Part shown: positions 1 to 8,442 of the stretch, piece after piece
Layout of the letters: the number at the start of each line of letters is the position of its first letter
Position numbering within the stretch: the stretch's first letter is position 1
Assembly (NCBI RefSeq): GCF_022627325.1
Contig: NZ_JAETZZ010000022.1
Coordinates: 1 to 34,260, forward strand
DNA length: 34,260 bases
Source: Pseudomonas putida
GTDB taxonomy: Bacteria; Pseudomonadota; Gammaproteobacteria; Pseudomonadales; Pseudomonadaceae
Direction of reading: 5' to 3'
Notes under the pieces: generated by a model
Told to the model about the DNA's origin: nothing
The model's database searches: none
Seen by the model: only the letters and a program-made list of their open reading frames with translations
Made by a program: the position numbers and the translations under genes

Positions 1-27
1 TTTCGGATAAGAGCTTCGTTGGCGCAT
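1..27 (-). CDS. tnpA: IS66 accessory protein TnpA, first nine codons (partial)
   Basis: ATG at 27 on the minus strand opens the reading frame MRQRSSYPK, which runs off the window. It matches the first residues of the TnpA-like ORF at the other end of the window (MRQRTSYPK). From family knowledge, IS66 elements encode tnpA, tnpB and tnpC; TnpA is a small helix-turn-helix protein needed for transposition. The position just inside the terminal repeat and palindrome fits the first gene of such an element. Only nine codons are visible, so the call rests mainly on context. Confidence 0.6.
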
Positions 28-41
28 AGAAATCCTGGCGA

Positions 42-89
42 TAAGGGTGATCGCGTCCGCTTAAAAATACGCGGACACCATCGCCCTTA
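42..89. repeat. Imperfect 19-bp palindrome upstream of left tnpA
   Basis: Two 19-base arms (42-60 and 71-89) flank a 10-base loop. The arms pair except at three positions. The right IS66 copy has the same structure with no mismatch. It lies between the terminal repeat and the tnpA start, so it may overlap the transposase promoter or leader. Confidence 0.8.
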
Positions 90-127
90 ATGCTGGAGTT
101 CGGAAGGTGAGTTCGCCGGACGCTTAC

Positions 128-281
128 CCTTCAGCTCTCGTTTTGCCGCGTCAACATGCCCTTCGCCAGGATCAATCTTGCCGCCTGGCAGTGACCATTC
201 AGGAGCGTCTTTGCGGACAAGAAGAATCTTCCCCTCCTGCAAGCAGATTACTGTCGAACGCATCTCTCTTAGGTTGTTCAT
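128..281 (-). pseudogene. Nudix hydrolase, 5' fragment cut by IS66
   Basis: The minus-strand frame starts with ATG at 281, preceded by a strong GGAGG site seven bases upstream. It encodes about 51 residues: a first beta-strand region (STVICLQEGKILLVRKD) and the beginning of a Nudix box, GGKIDPGEGHVDAAKREL. The sequence stops just where the box should continue with the catalytic EExGU. At 127/128 the frame runs into the terminal repeat of the left IS66 copy. The gene has therefore lost the second half of its metal-binding motif and its C-terminus. Nudix enzymes cleave nucleoside diphosphates linked to other moieties, but this remnant cannot be active. Confidence 0.85.
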
Positions 282-427
282 GTTCAGTCCTCCTCTATGT
301 ACGGAGGGCTTGAAAATCATGGGCAAAGTTCACGTTAAACGACGGTGTGAGCGTTGGCGCCTGCCAGCTTCTTTCAGACCAGCACGCCGATGCATGGATC
401 TTGAGTTAAATTTATAGGTCTCCCCCC

Positions 428-3085
428 GTGGTGCTTTGTCCTATGGATTACGGTGATCAGCGCTCAGCAATCGAATCGGTCGTGACGAACGACGGCCAGA
501 TTGGCACCCAGATGCGTCGAGTAGATTGGGCCGGCACTTCTCTGGGTGATCCAGGGTGCTGGCCGGTTCAGCTGCGCCACGCCGTGAGTTTCTTGCTCAG
601 TTCGGATCTGCCCACTGCACTTCTTTGGGGTGCCGACAGCACACTGCTCTACAACGACACCTGGATCCCTGCCATGGGGCACCGTCATCCCCTAGGGCTG
701 GGCAGGCCCGCGCACGAGGTCTGGACGGCGGTGTGGGGGCGGGTCGGTCTGCAGCTCGAAGCGGTAATGGAGAAGGCAAGCCTGTTATTACTTTCCGATT
801 CGGAGTTTCCGGTTCGCCTGGATCGAGAAAAGCCGTGGGCGTTCAGCTTGAGTCCTTTGAGAGCCCCTGAGGGGCACATCGTTGGTGTCCTGGTGCAAGG
901 GCAAGAAGTACAGCCGTCAGCCCTTGAACCAGTGCCGTCGCACATTATGCTGGGTCGAGATCGTCGTATGTTCGACCAGGCACCGGGGTTCATCACCATC
1001 TTCCGAGGCCCTGACCACATCTTTGAATTCGTCAACGAGGCCTTCAGGCGGAGCTTTGGTGATCGAGGCTATCTCAACCGCTCTGTACGTGATGTATTCC
1101 CCGATCTGGAAGGGCAGGGTTATTTTTCCTGGCTCGATGAGGTGTTCAAGTCGGGCGAGCGGTTTGTCGCTACCGGCACGCCTATTTCGCTGCTCTGGCA
1201 ATCAGATGGGGCCGAGATCCGCTACCTCGATTTCGTGTATGAGCCTGTATTCGACGATGCCGGTGTAGTGACCGGTATTTTCTGCGAAGGCTTCGATGTC
1301 ACGAAACGAGTGGAGACCGAGCGGGCGCTTAAAGAGGAAAGCCGCACTCTTGAGATCCTTCGAGACATCAACGCGGCGTTCGCCAGTGATCTGAACCTTG
1401 AACGGATCGTGCAAAACCTCACGGATGCAGCAACGTCGCTCACAGGAGCAGCTTTTGGCTCATACTTTGCCAATGAGGTCGACGATGCCGGCGCGCATCT
1501 GAAGCTTTATACCTTGTCAGGTGCTGATCGCTCGGCCTTTGAAAAGTTGGGTCATCCTCGCGCCACTCCGGTGTTTGCACCTACTTTCCGGAATGAAGGT
1601 GTCGTTCGATCCTTGGACATCCTGGCTGACCCTCGCTATGGCCAGTTCGAGCCCCATCATGGAATGCCTAAGGGGCATCTGCCCGTACGCAGTTACTTGG
1701 CGATCTCGGTAGTATCGAGAACAGGCGATGTCCTGGGAGGGTTGTTTTTCGGTCATCCTGAACCGGGAAAATTCACTGAGCGGCACGAACGGCTGGTAGT
1801 CGCCCTGGCCGCCCAGGCAGCAGTGGCCATCGATAACGCCCAACTTTATCGGCAGGTGCAGCAGGCGAAAGCCACACTTGAAGAGCGGGTCGCTCAACGC
1901 ACAGAGGAGCTTTCACAGGCCAACGAAGCCCTTCGCCAAGCTCAAAAAATGGAAGCTCTTGGGCAGTTAACGGGCGGAATTGCGCACGATTTCAACAACA
2001 TCCTAGCGGCGATTCTGGGAAGCGCCGATTTACTATCACGGCGATTGAAACAGGGGAAAGGGGAGGCTACGGCGCGCCTGTTGGAGGGAATTCAAGTCAG
2101 CGCCAAGCGAGCAGCATCGCTGACTCAGCGTCTGCTCGCATTCTCACGGCGGCAGACGCTCGATCCCCGGCCTACGGACGTCAACGTACTTATCGATGGT
2201 CTGGTCGACCTGATCAATCGCTCGGTGGGCCCGGCAATTACTGTCATCACGCATTTGGAGCCGGATCTAGGGTTGTCCCGGATTGATCCTGCCCAGCTGG
2301 AGAGTTCGCTTCTCAACCTGGCGATCAACTCGCGTGATGCCATGCCCGAGGGGCGTGGTGCGATCTCCATCACTACGCAGACAATCGAACTCGACGACCT
2401 GATGGCGGCTCGTGCCGACCTGCCTCCAGGCGAGTACATCGCGATTTCTGTCACTGACTCGGGAAGCGGTATCTCCCCGGAGAACATCAAGCGGATATTT
2501 GACCCGTTCTTCACCACCAAGCCACTTGGCCAGGGCACCGGACTTGGGCTATCCATGGTGCACGGTTTTGTACTGCAGTCCGGTGGCCAGATTGATGTTC
2601 ATTCCCAAGAAGGTGTGGGCACGACGATTCGCCTCTTGCTGCCCAAATTCGAAGGGCAACTGGAATTACTCGAGGGCGAGGCCAGGCAGAGTGCGCTTAG
2701 CGGCCAAGGGGTCGGGAGAATTCTAGTAGTCGATGACGAACCTATCGTGCGCATGTCCATTGTGGAAGCCTTGATGGAGGCCGGATATGAAGTTGATGAG
2801 GCTGAAGATGGATCTAGCGCCATGCATACGCTTCGCTCGTGTCTACCCTATGATCTTCTCGTCACCGATGTCGGGCTTCCTGGTGCGCTGAATGGACGCC
2901 AAGTGGCAGATGCTGCTCGTGAGGCTTTTCCAGACCTCCGGGTTCTATTCGTGACCGGTTTTGCAGAGGCATCGGTTTTGAAAGGTGGATTCCTGACACC
3001 TAGCACGGCAGTGATCACAAAACCGTTCGACATTCAGGTACTCCTGAACAAGGTGACCTTAATGCTGCACCAGCCCCAGACTTGA
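428..3085 (+). CDS. Hybrid sensor histidine kinase (PAS-GAF-HisKA-HATPase-REC)
   Basis: Encodes about 885 residues for a soluble two-component hybrid kinase; no membrane segments are evident. Order: an N-terminal sensor region, a PAS-like domain (about 180-300, containing APGFITIFRGPDHIFEFVN), a GAF domain (about 325-470), a coiled coil (about 475-510), HisKA with GGIAHDFNNIL (phospho-acceptor His520), an HATPase with N box NLAINSRDAM, G1 DSGSGIS and G2 GQGTGLGLS, and a C-terminal receiver with DDE, acceptor Asp814 in LLVTDVGLPG and Lys in ITKPF. All catalytic motifs are present, so autophosphorylation and internal phosphotransfer should work. The GTG at 428 has an AGG nine bases upstream; ATG at 443 is an alternative. 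No output regulator lies beside it, so its target is unknown. Confidence 0.92.
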   Translation: MVLCPMDYGDQRSAIESVVTNDGQIGTQMRRVDWAGTSLGDPGCWPVQLRHAVSFLLSSDLPTALLWGADSTLLYNDTWIPAMGHRHPLGLGRPAHEVWTAVWGRVGLQLEAVMEKASLLLLSDSEFPVRLDREKPWAFSLSPLRAPEGHIVGVLVQGQEVQPSALEPVPSHIMLGRDRRMFDQAPGFITIFRGPDHIFEFVNEAFRRSFGDRGYLNRSVRDVFPDLEGQGYFSWLDEVFKSGERFVATGTPISLLWQSDGAEIRYLDFVYEPVFDDAGVVTGIFCEGFDVTKRVETERALKEESRTLEILRDINAAFASDLNLERIVQNLTDAATSLTGAAFGSYFANEVDDAGAHLKLYTLSGADRSAFEKLGHPRATPVFAPTFRNEGVVRSLDILADPRYGQFEPHHGMPKGHLPVRSYLAISVVSRTGDVLGGLFFGHPEPGKFTERHERLVVALAAQAAVAIDNAQLYRQVQQAKATLEERVAQRTEELSQANEALRQAQKMEALGQLTGGIAHDFNNILAAILGSADLLSRRLKQGKGEATARLLEGIQVSAKRAASLTQRLLAFSRRQTLDPRPTDVNVLIDGLVDLINRSVGPAITVITHLEPDLGLSRIDPAQLESSLLNLAINSRDAMPEGRGAISITTQTIELDDLMAARADLPPGEYIAISVTDSGSGISPENIKRIFDPFFTTKPLGQGTGLGLSMVHGFVLQSGGQIDVHSQEGVGTTIRLLLPKFEGQLELLEGEARQSALSGQGVGRILVVDDEPIVRMSIVEALMEAGYEVDEAEDGSSAMHTLRSCLPYDLLVTDVGLPGALNGRQVADAAREAFPDLRVLFVTGFAEASVLKGGFLTPSTAVITKPFDIQVLLNKVTLMLHQPQT

Positions 3086-3183
3086 GCAGGTTGCCGGAAC
3101 TCAGCCTCCTACCCGGCAGTCATCAGCATAAGGAAGTTCGTCCCAGCGTTCAGGATGTCGCGCGTTCTTAGGTGCGATCCCTC

Positions 3184-3618
3184 ATGAGCGTCATCAAGCA
3201 TCGTCCAGCAAGGGCAAAAGTAACGATCATCTGTACTCGAAATGACCAGGTTCTTCTTGTTCGCAGGAAGGGTGCCAAATGGAAGTTTCCAAACGGTCTG
3301 CTTGAGAGAGGAGAGGCTCCAACTGTGGCTGCCGCTAGAGAGCTTTGGACTGCCCTATCGTTGCACTGCTCAGGCTTGCATCTCGTGGGCACCGTTGAGG
3401 TAGGCAATGTGCTCCACCATATCTTCACCACTGACTTCACTGATGGCTGCAGCGTTGTGCTGGGGAGAGGCATTGTCGCGTGTAAGTGGATCGGCTGGGA
3501 GGAGCTGGGTTCCACCATGCTAAAGCCTACAGCCGCGGCCTTGCTTTCCCGGGGCCTGCCACAACTTATCCATCTCGATGAAGTGGAAGCGCTGACGTTG
3601 ACAACCGCTGAAATTTGA
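3184..3618 (+). CDS. Nudix-like protein with degenerate Nudix box
   Basis: About 144 residues with a Nudix fold signature: strand region TIICTRNDQVLLVRRKGAKW followed by PNGLLERGEAP and ARELWTAL. Compared with the consensus GX5EX7REUXEEXGU, the glycine, first glutamate and RE are kept, but the two later glutamates that bind metal are replaced (RELWTA). Classical hydrolase activity is therefore doubtful; it could be a binding protein or a decaying enzyme. ATG at 3184 lies 11 bases after an AGG; GTG at 3172 is also in frame. The stop codon lies only a base or so before the IS66 remnant, so the true C-terminus may have been altered by that junction. Confidence 0.75.
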   Translation: MSVIKHRPARAKVTIICTRNDQVLLVRRKGAKWKFPNGLLERGEAPTVAAARELWTALSLHCSGLHLVGTVEVGNVLHHIFTTDFTDGCSVVLGRGIVACKWIGWEELGSTMLKPTAAALLSRGLPQLIHLDEVEALTLTTAEI

Positions 3619-3619
3619 A

Positions 3620-3799
3620 CGGACGTATGACGGTGTGGGCATTTGGCTGGCAGCGCGACGATTGAACCAAGGCAAGTTTCATTGGCCCGGCATCCGTCAC
3701 GGATCGGAAGTCGAACTCGATAACGAGCAACTTCAAGCCTTGGTACTGGGTTTGCCGTGGCAGCGGGTCGGCGCAGGCAGCGCGATCACAGTGCTTTAG
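3620..3799 (+). pseudogene. tnpB: IS66 TnpB, C-terminal remnant
   Basis: An open frame without a start codon encodes about 59 residues, including YDGVGIWLAARRLNQGKF and LGLPWQRVGAGSAITVL before TAG at 3797. This matches the conserved C-terminus of IS66 TnpB (the IS66 Orf2 protein), which is usually around 110-120 residues, so roughly the first half is gone. It is followed 61 bases later by tnpC, the usual IS66 order. The break falls at the end of the upstream Nudix-like gene. Confidence 0.8.
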
Positions 3800-3860
3800 C
3801 CCCTGCCATTAGCCCATCGGTTTATCGCTGTTGACGACCTGCTCTGACACAATCAGCGGC

Positions 3861-5396
3861 ATGACTTCCTCGCCCAATCTCGACCAGATGACACCGGAAC
3901 AGCTGCGTGGCTTGGCCGAACAGGCTATGCAGTTGCTGTCCCAGGTCGACTCCATGAGCCAGAAAATCCAACGCCTCGAAACGGTCAACGAGCAACTGGC
4001 TCATGAAATCGCCATCCTCAAGCGACACAAGTTCGCCAAGCGCAGCGAGCAACTGAGCCCCGACCAAGGCAGTCTGCTCGATGATCTGCTCGATACCGAT
4101 ATCGCAGCTATCGAAGCCGAGCTGAAGGCAGCCAATCCGCCGGCCGCACCGGCCGAGCCACGTAATAAGCCCAAGCGTGCACCACTGCCGCCGCAGTTTC
4201 CGCGAACCGTGATCCGTCACGAACCAGAGAATACTCAGTGCGTGTGCGGCTGCCAGCTTCAGCGAATCGGCGAAGACGTCAGCGAGAAGCTCGATTACAC
4301 TCCGGGCGTGTTCACCGTTGAGCGGCATGTGCGTGGAAAATGGACGTGCCGTCAGTGTGAAACACTGATCCAGGCGCCTGTACCGGCCCAAGTGATCGAC
4401 AAGGGCATCCCGACCGCAGGCCTGTTGGCCCACGTGATGGTGGCGAAGTTCGCCGACCATTTACCGCTGTACCGGCAGGAGAAGATTTTTGGTCGGGCCG
4501 GACTGCCCATCGCCCGTTCGACACTGGCGCAATGGGTCGGACAGACCGGTGTGCAGCTCCAGCCTCTGGTCGATGCGCTGCGTGAGCATGTGTTGGCCCA
4601 GGGCGTGATCCACGCCGATGAGACCCCGGTTCAGATGCTCGCACCAGGCGAAAAGAAAACCCAGCGCGCTTACGTGTGGGCCTATAGCACCACGCCTTTC
4701 TCGGCCCTCAAGGCCGTAATCTACGACTTCAGCCCCAGCCGTGCCGGCGAACATGCGCGTAACTTCCTGGGCACGTGGAACGGTAAGCTGGTCTGCGATG
4801 ACTTCGCCGGCTACAAGGCCAGCTTCGAGCTGGGCATCACCGAAATCGGCTGCATGGCCCATGCACGCCGCAAATTCTTCGACCTGCATGCAGCCAATAA
4901 AAGCCAGTTGGCGGAGCAGGCGCTTCACTCGATTGGCGGGTTGTATGAAGTCGAGCGACACGCCAAGGAAATGAGCGACGAAGACCGCTGGCGATTACGT
5001 CAGGAAACAGCGGTGCCCATCGCTGAAAAACTGCATGAGTGGATGTTGGCCCAACGCGAACTTGTGCCCGAGGGTTCGGCCACGGCCAAGGCCCTGGATT
5101 ACAGCCTTAAACGCTGGGTAGCGCTGACGCGCTACTTGGAAGATGGTGCTGTACCCATCGACAATAACCAGATCGAGAATTTGATCCGGCCGTGGGCGCT
5201 TGGGCGCTCGAACTGGTTATTTGCCGGGTCGCTGCGCAGTGGAAAAAGGGCGGCGGCAATCATGAGCCTGATCCAGTCGGCGCGTATGAATGGGCACGAT
5301 CCGTATGCCTATCTCAAGGATGTGCTGATGCGGCTGCCGACACAGCGGGCGAGCGAAATCACGCAATTACTCCCGCAGCATTGGATGCTTGCCTGA
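3861..5396 (+). CDS. tnpC: IS66-family DDE transposase (TnpC)
   Basis: A full-length (511 residues) IS66 transposase. The N-terminus has a leucine-rich coiled coil (QAMQLLSQVDSMSQKIQRLE) and the RHKFAKRSEQL motif. A zinc-finger-like segment follows with CVCGC and CRQCE. The catalytic core carries the acidic triad in HADETPVQ, CDDFAGYK and DNNQIENLIRP. ATG at 3861 is chosen because MTSSPNLDQ is the usual start; an in-frame ATG at 3831 would add ten residues. The protein looks intact, but the element around it is truncated. It might act in trans on related elements such as the copies at the window edges. Confidence 0.93.
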   Translation: MTSSPNLDQMTPEQLRGLAEQAMQLLSQVDSMSQKIQRLETVNEQLAHEIAILKRHKFAKRSEQLSPDQGSLLDDLLDTDIAAIEAELKAANPPAAPAEPRNKPKRAPLPPQFPRTVIRHEPENTQCVCGCQLQRIGEDVSEKLDYTPGVFTVERHVRGKWTCRQCETLIQAPVPAQVIDKGIPTAGLLAHVMVAKFADHLPLYRQEKIFGRAGLPIARSTLAQWVGQTGVQLQPLVDALREHVLAQGVIHADETPVQMLAPGEKKTQRAYVWAYSTTPFSALKAVIYDFSPSRAGEHARNFLGTWNGKLVCDDFAGYKASFELGITEIGCMAHARRKFFDLHAANKSQLAEQALHSIGGLYEVERHAKEMSDEDRWRLRQETAVPIAEKLHEWMLAQRELVPEGSATAKALDYSLKRWVALTRYLEDGAVPIDNNQIENLIRPWALGRSNWLFAGSLRSGKRAAAIMSLIQSARMNGHDPYAYLKDVLMRLPTQRASEITQLLPQHWMLA

Positions 5397-5429
5397 GACA
5401 GGCTAAGTGGACTTCGCCAAATAGTCAGC

Positions 5430-5963
5430 TCAAAGGCTGACTTGTATCAACAATTCGGAAGCGACTTTTCTCAGCATATAGGTTTCGCGCAGAATTGATT
5501 GCCCCATCGAAGACTCGTGACGCTGCATAACGGCTTCATTGTGCGTGATGGCTTCATGCAGGTTGATCCAGACAGGCCGCATACCATTAGCGATTTCGTG
5601 GCTTTCCATTCTCACGGGCTCTAGCTGGGGCGCTACTTCGCATTGATAAAAATGCGAGGTCATGTGCATCAGATCGTACTGTGGCTTCCAGTAGGGCCGG
5701 TACTCCTCAATGTAACCGTAGTGCTGGAGCACCTTTATGTCACGAGCACCAGTCTCTTCCTCAAGCTCACGCTTCAGGCCTGTGACAATGTCCTCGTCAC
5801 CATCAAGGCCGCCTCCAGGAAAGCTGAAGTCGTTATAGCGCTCGGTGAACAGCAACAGGATCTGTTCATCCCGCATCACGATGCCGCGTGCTGCATGTCG
5901 ACGGAATACTCTGCCCTGTTTGGATTTCAGCTCGGGGTGAACAATTTCAGTTATGAGTTGCAT
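5430..5963 (-). CDS. Nudix hydrolase
   Basis: A 177-residue protein with a complete Nudix box (GGLDGDEDIVTGLKRELEEE followed by TGA), keeping all metal-binding glutamates. The preceding strand region RGIVMRDEQILLLFTERYND fits the fold. Family members hydrolyse nucleoside diphosphate derivatives in the cytoplasm; the substrate cannot be read from sequence. It lies 92 bases downstream of the universal stress protein gene on the same strand and could be the last gene of a sulP-usp-nudix unit. It is the only intact Nudix gene of three within 6 kb. The 3' end lies about 11 bases from the IS66 remnant. Confidence 0.9.
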   Translation of the reverse strand: MQLITEIVHPELKSKQGRVFRRHAARGIVMRDEQILLLFTERYNDFSFPGGGLDGDEDIVTGLKRELEEETGARDIKVLQHYGYIEEYRPYWKPQYDLMHMTSHFYQCEVAPQLEPVRMESHEIANGMRPVWINLHEAITHNEAVMQRHESSMGQSILRETYMLRKVASELLIQVSL

Positions 5964-6055
5964 GTGCTCTCGTTACGGCAAAATCAGTTAGTCATCGTCC
6001 AGGGTGGCCACGGCATTTCCGCAGTTCTGGAAATACTGTGGCCAGTGGAACTGGC

Positions 6056-6907
6056 TCAGCGAAGCAGCAATACGGGTAAAGTGGATGTTCGCAGCATCGT
6101 CGTGGTCGTGCTGCCTACCAGAAACTGCCTGATGCGTGAGTGCCCGTACGCCCCCATGACCAAGAGGTCAATGCCGTGCTCTGCCTGATACGCATGAAGT
6201 ACCGACTCTACTTCGCCTGGGCGGATCTCGGCATGCACTAGCGGGCCAGAAGAGGCAAGTGTGGTTCGTGCTTTCTCCAGCTCGTTCTGGTTTTCTTCAG
6301 AGTCCGTACCAACCATGACGATATGAATTGGCAGGTCTTCGCACAGCGGGCTTGAAGCAAGCATCTGTACGGTCTTGTGGCCTGTAGCGCTGCCGTCAAA
6401 TGCCACCATGATCGTTTCAGGTTTCCTGAAATGGCTGGTTGTAATCAGGATGGGGCGGTGGATTGTTCGGACTACCGCTTCAATCTGGCTGCCAAGACTT
6501 TGGGCACTGCGCGTGCTGTCCTCACCGACTCTTCCAATCACCAGTAATCGAATATCGTCTTGGAGATCGCTCAGGCTCTCGACGAGATGGCCATGGCGCT
6601 GCTTCAGATCAGGTGACATGGCGCCAGAGATGACTGTTCGCTCGCGAGCTTTTTCAAGCATGTGCTGCCCATGCTCCAAGGCCAGTTTTGCACGCTGCGC
6701 ATCCAGCGTGGCCAACTCTTCCAGTAGATGTTCTCTGCTACCGAGACCGATATTGCCGCTGAGGTCAGCGGATGCAGGATATTTTTCCCTATCCAGCACA
6801 TGGAGCAAGGTCAGGGGAGCGCTGAGTCGTTGCGAGGCCCATGCTGCGTAATCGCAGACCGCCAATGAGGATTGTGAGTTATCAATGCATGCCATTACGT
6901 GGGTCAT
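6056..6907 (-). CDS. Universal stress protein, two tandem Usp domains
   Basis: A 283-residue cytoplasmic protein made of two Usp domains. The second has a clear ATP-binding motif, G-x2-G-x9-GS, in LLVMGAYGHSRIRQFLVGS; the first has a looser version around IGRVGEDSTRSAQSLGS. The N-terminus MTHVMACIDNSQ is the typical first strand. An AAGGAG site lies directly upstream. It begins 11 bases after the stop of the SulP gene, so the two are almost certainly co-transcribed. A usp gene beside a sulphate permease-type gene is also a known pair in AbaR resistance islands of Acinetobacter. Role: probably stress survival linked to the anion transporter. Confidence 0.92.
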   Translation of the reverse strand: MTHVMACIDNSQSSLAVCDYAAWASQRLSAPLTLLHVLDREKYPASADLSGNIGLGSREHLLEELATLDAQRAKLALEHGQHMLEKARERTVISGAMSPDLKQRHGHLVESLSDLQDDIRLLVIGRVGEDSTRSAQSLGSQIEAVVRTIHRPILITTSHFRKPETIMVAFDGSATGHKTVQMLASSPLCEDLPIHIVMVGTDSEENQNELEKARTTLASSGPLVHAEIRPGEVESVLHAYQAEHGIDLLVMGAYGHSRIRQFLVGSTTTTMLRTSTLPVLLLR

Positions 6908-6918
6908 TGTCGTTCTCC

Positions 6919-8406
6919 TTAGTGGCTCATGAGCTTGTCGATGGCACCGGGTTTGTCATGCACGCCGAAGCGGTCAACGATTGTTGTGCTGGCTTCATTG
7001 AGACCGAGCACTTCAACCTCAGCGCCTTCACGGCGGAACTTGATCACGACCTTATCCAGCGCTGCGACGGCGGTGATATCCCAGAAATGCGCTTGTGTGA
7101 GATCGATGGTGACTTTGTTGAGCGCTTCCTTGAAGTCAAAAACTTCAGTGAATTTGTCCGCAGAGCTAAAGAACACCTGGCCCACGACGCGGTAAGTCCG
7201 ATGCGATTCCGTCTCTTCCAAAGTGCTCTTGATATCCAGGTAGTGCCCAACCTTATTGGCAAAGAACAGCGAAGCCAGCAGCACACCTACCAGTACGCCG
7301 TAGGCTAGGTTGTGAGTGGCCACGACGACCACGACGGTCGCCACCATGACGAGGTTGGTCGACAGCGGATGCTCTTTCAGATTGCGCAAGGAATCCCAGC
7401 TAAAGGTGCCGATGGACACCATAATCATCACAGCCACGAGTGCCGCCATAGGGATTTTGGAGAGCCATTCGCCAAGAAATACCACCATCAGCAGCAGGAA
7501 AACGCCGGCACACAATGTCGAGAGACGGGTGCGGCCACCAGATTTCACGTTGATGATCGACTGGCCGATCATGGCGCAACCTGCCATGCCGCCAAGCATG
7601 CCGGCAGCGATGTTGGCCACACCCTGGCCTTTGCACTCGCGGTTTTTGTTGCTGGTGGTATCGGTCAGGTCGTCGACGATGGTCGCGGTCATCATCGACT
7701 CCAGTAGGCCTACAACTGCCAGCGCAGCGGAGTAAGGAAAGATGATGCGCAGGGTTTCAACGTTCAGCGGCACTTCAGGCCACAGAAAAATCGGCAGCGT
7801 ATCCGGCAGTTGGCCCATGTCCCCCACGGTACGGATATCTAGCCCCAGATAAATGGCGATGGCAGTCAGGGTCAGGATGCACACCAGTGGTGAGGGAACC
7901 AGCTTGCCGATCTTAGGTATATACGGAAACAGGTAGATGATTCCAAGGCCCGCTGCGGTCATCGCGTAGACGTGCCAGGTCACGTTGGTCAATTCAGGTA
8001 ACTGCGCCATAAAAATCAGAATCGCTAATGCGTTCACAAAACCCGTGACCACAGAGCGAGAGACGAAGCGCATCAGCGAACCTAGCTTCAGGTAACCCGC
8101 GAGGATTTGAAGTACCCCACAGAGCAACGTGGCTGCCAGCAAATACTGAAGTCCGTGCTCTTTAACCAGAGTGACCATGAGAAGTGCCATGGCGCCGGTA
8201 GCCGCCGAGATCATGCCGGGACGACCGCCGACAAAGGCAATAACAGCACAGATACAGAAGGAGGCGTAAAGTCCGACCTTTGGGTCAACGCCGGCGATGA
8301 TGGAAAAGGCGATGGCTTCAGGGATCAGCGCAAGTGCGACTACGAGCCCCGCGAGCACATCTCCACGGACGTTGGAAAACCACGTTTGTCTAAGTTTTTG
8401 CAGCAT
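6919..8406 (-). CDS. SulP-family inorganic anion transporter with STAS domain
   Basis: About 495 residues. The N-terminal two-thirds form a membrane domain of roughly ten or more hydrophobic segments, opening with the SulP signature region DVLAGLVVALALIPEAIAFS. The C-terminal part, from about residue 385, is a STAS domain (VTIDLTQAHFWDITAVAALD). SulP proteins move sulphate, bicarbonate or similar anions across the inner membrane; the substrate here is not determined. ATG at 8406 (MLQKLRQTWF) is preferred to a TTG 36 bases upstream because it matches the family start. It heads an operon with the universal stress gene. Several antisense frames across it are shadows. Confidence 0.93.
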   Translation of the reverse strand: MLQKLRQTWFSNVRGDVLAGLVVALALIPEAIAFSIIAGVDPKVGLYASFCICAVIAFVGGRPGMISAATGAMALLMVTLVKEHGLQYLLAATLLCGVLQILAGYLKLGSLMRFVSRSVVTGFVNALAILIFMAQLPELTNVTWHVYAMTAAGLGIIYLFPYIPKIGKLVPSPLVCILTLTAIAIYLGLDIRTVGDMGQLPDTLPIFLWPEVPLNVETLRIIFPYSAALAVVGLLESMMTATIVDDLTDTTSNKNRECKGQGVANIAAGMLGGMAGCAMIGQSIINVKSGGRTRLSTLCAGVFLLLMVVFLGEWLSKIPMAALVAVMIMVSIGTFSWDSLRNLKEHPLSTNLVMVATVVVVVATHNLAYGVLVGVLLASLFFANKVGHYLDIKSTLEETESHRTYRVVGQVFFSSADKFTEVFDFKEALNKVTIDLTQAHFWDITAVAALDKVVIKFRREGAEVEVLGLNEASTTIVDRFGVHDKPGAIDKLMSH

Positions 8407-8442
8407 AGAAAAATATCCAAGGCAAAGCATCGCGCACGCCAA

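Larger units (their letters stand above)
1..127 (-). mobile_element. IS66-family element, tnpA-proximal end (left copy, partial)
   Basis: The inner end of an IS66-type element that continues out of the window to the left. Read on the minus strand it starts at 127 with GTAAGCGTCCGGCGAACTCA, the GTAAGCG tip expected of IS66 family ends. An imperfect palindrome (42-89) follows, then the start of tnpA at 27. The right edge of the window has the same order of parts in the opposite orientation. The element interrupts a Nudix gene at 127/128. Its other end, and so its target duplication, is not visible. Confidence 0.85.
3620..5418 (+). mobile_element. Decayed IS66 element (tnpB tail plus tnpC)
   Basis: Contains the end of tnpB and a complete tnpC but no tnpA and no left terminal repeat. 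At the right side, AGTGGACTTCGCC (5406-5418) aligns with the inner part of the IS66 terminal repeat seen at 127, but the outer ten bases that should read GGACGCTTAC are missing. The remnant is thus truncated on both sides and should not move by itself. It differs from the two edge copies, which are oriented outward. Confidence 0.8.

Noticed and set aside
3822..4460. Long minus-strand frame (212 codons) across tnpC
   Set aside because: Antisense to a well-supported transposase with intact motifs; composition is not protein-like.
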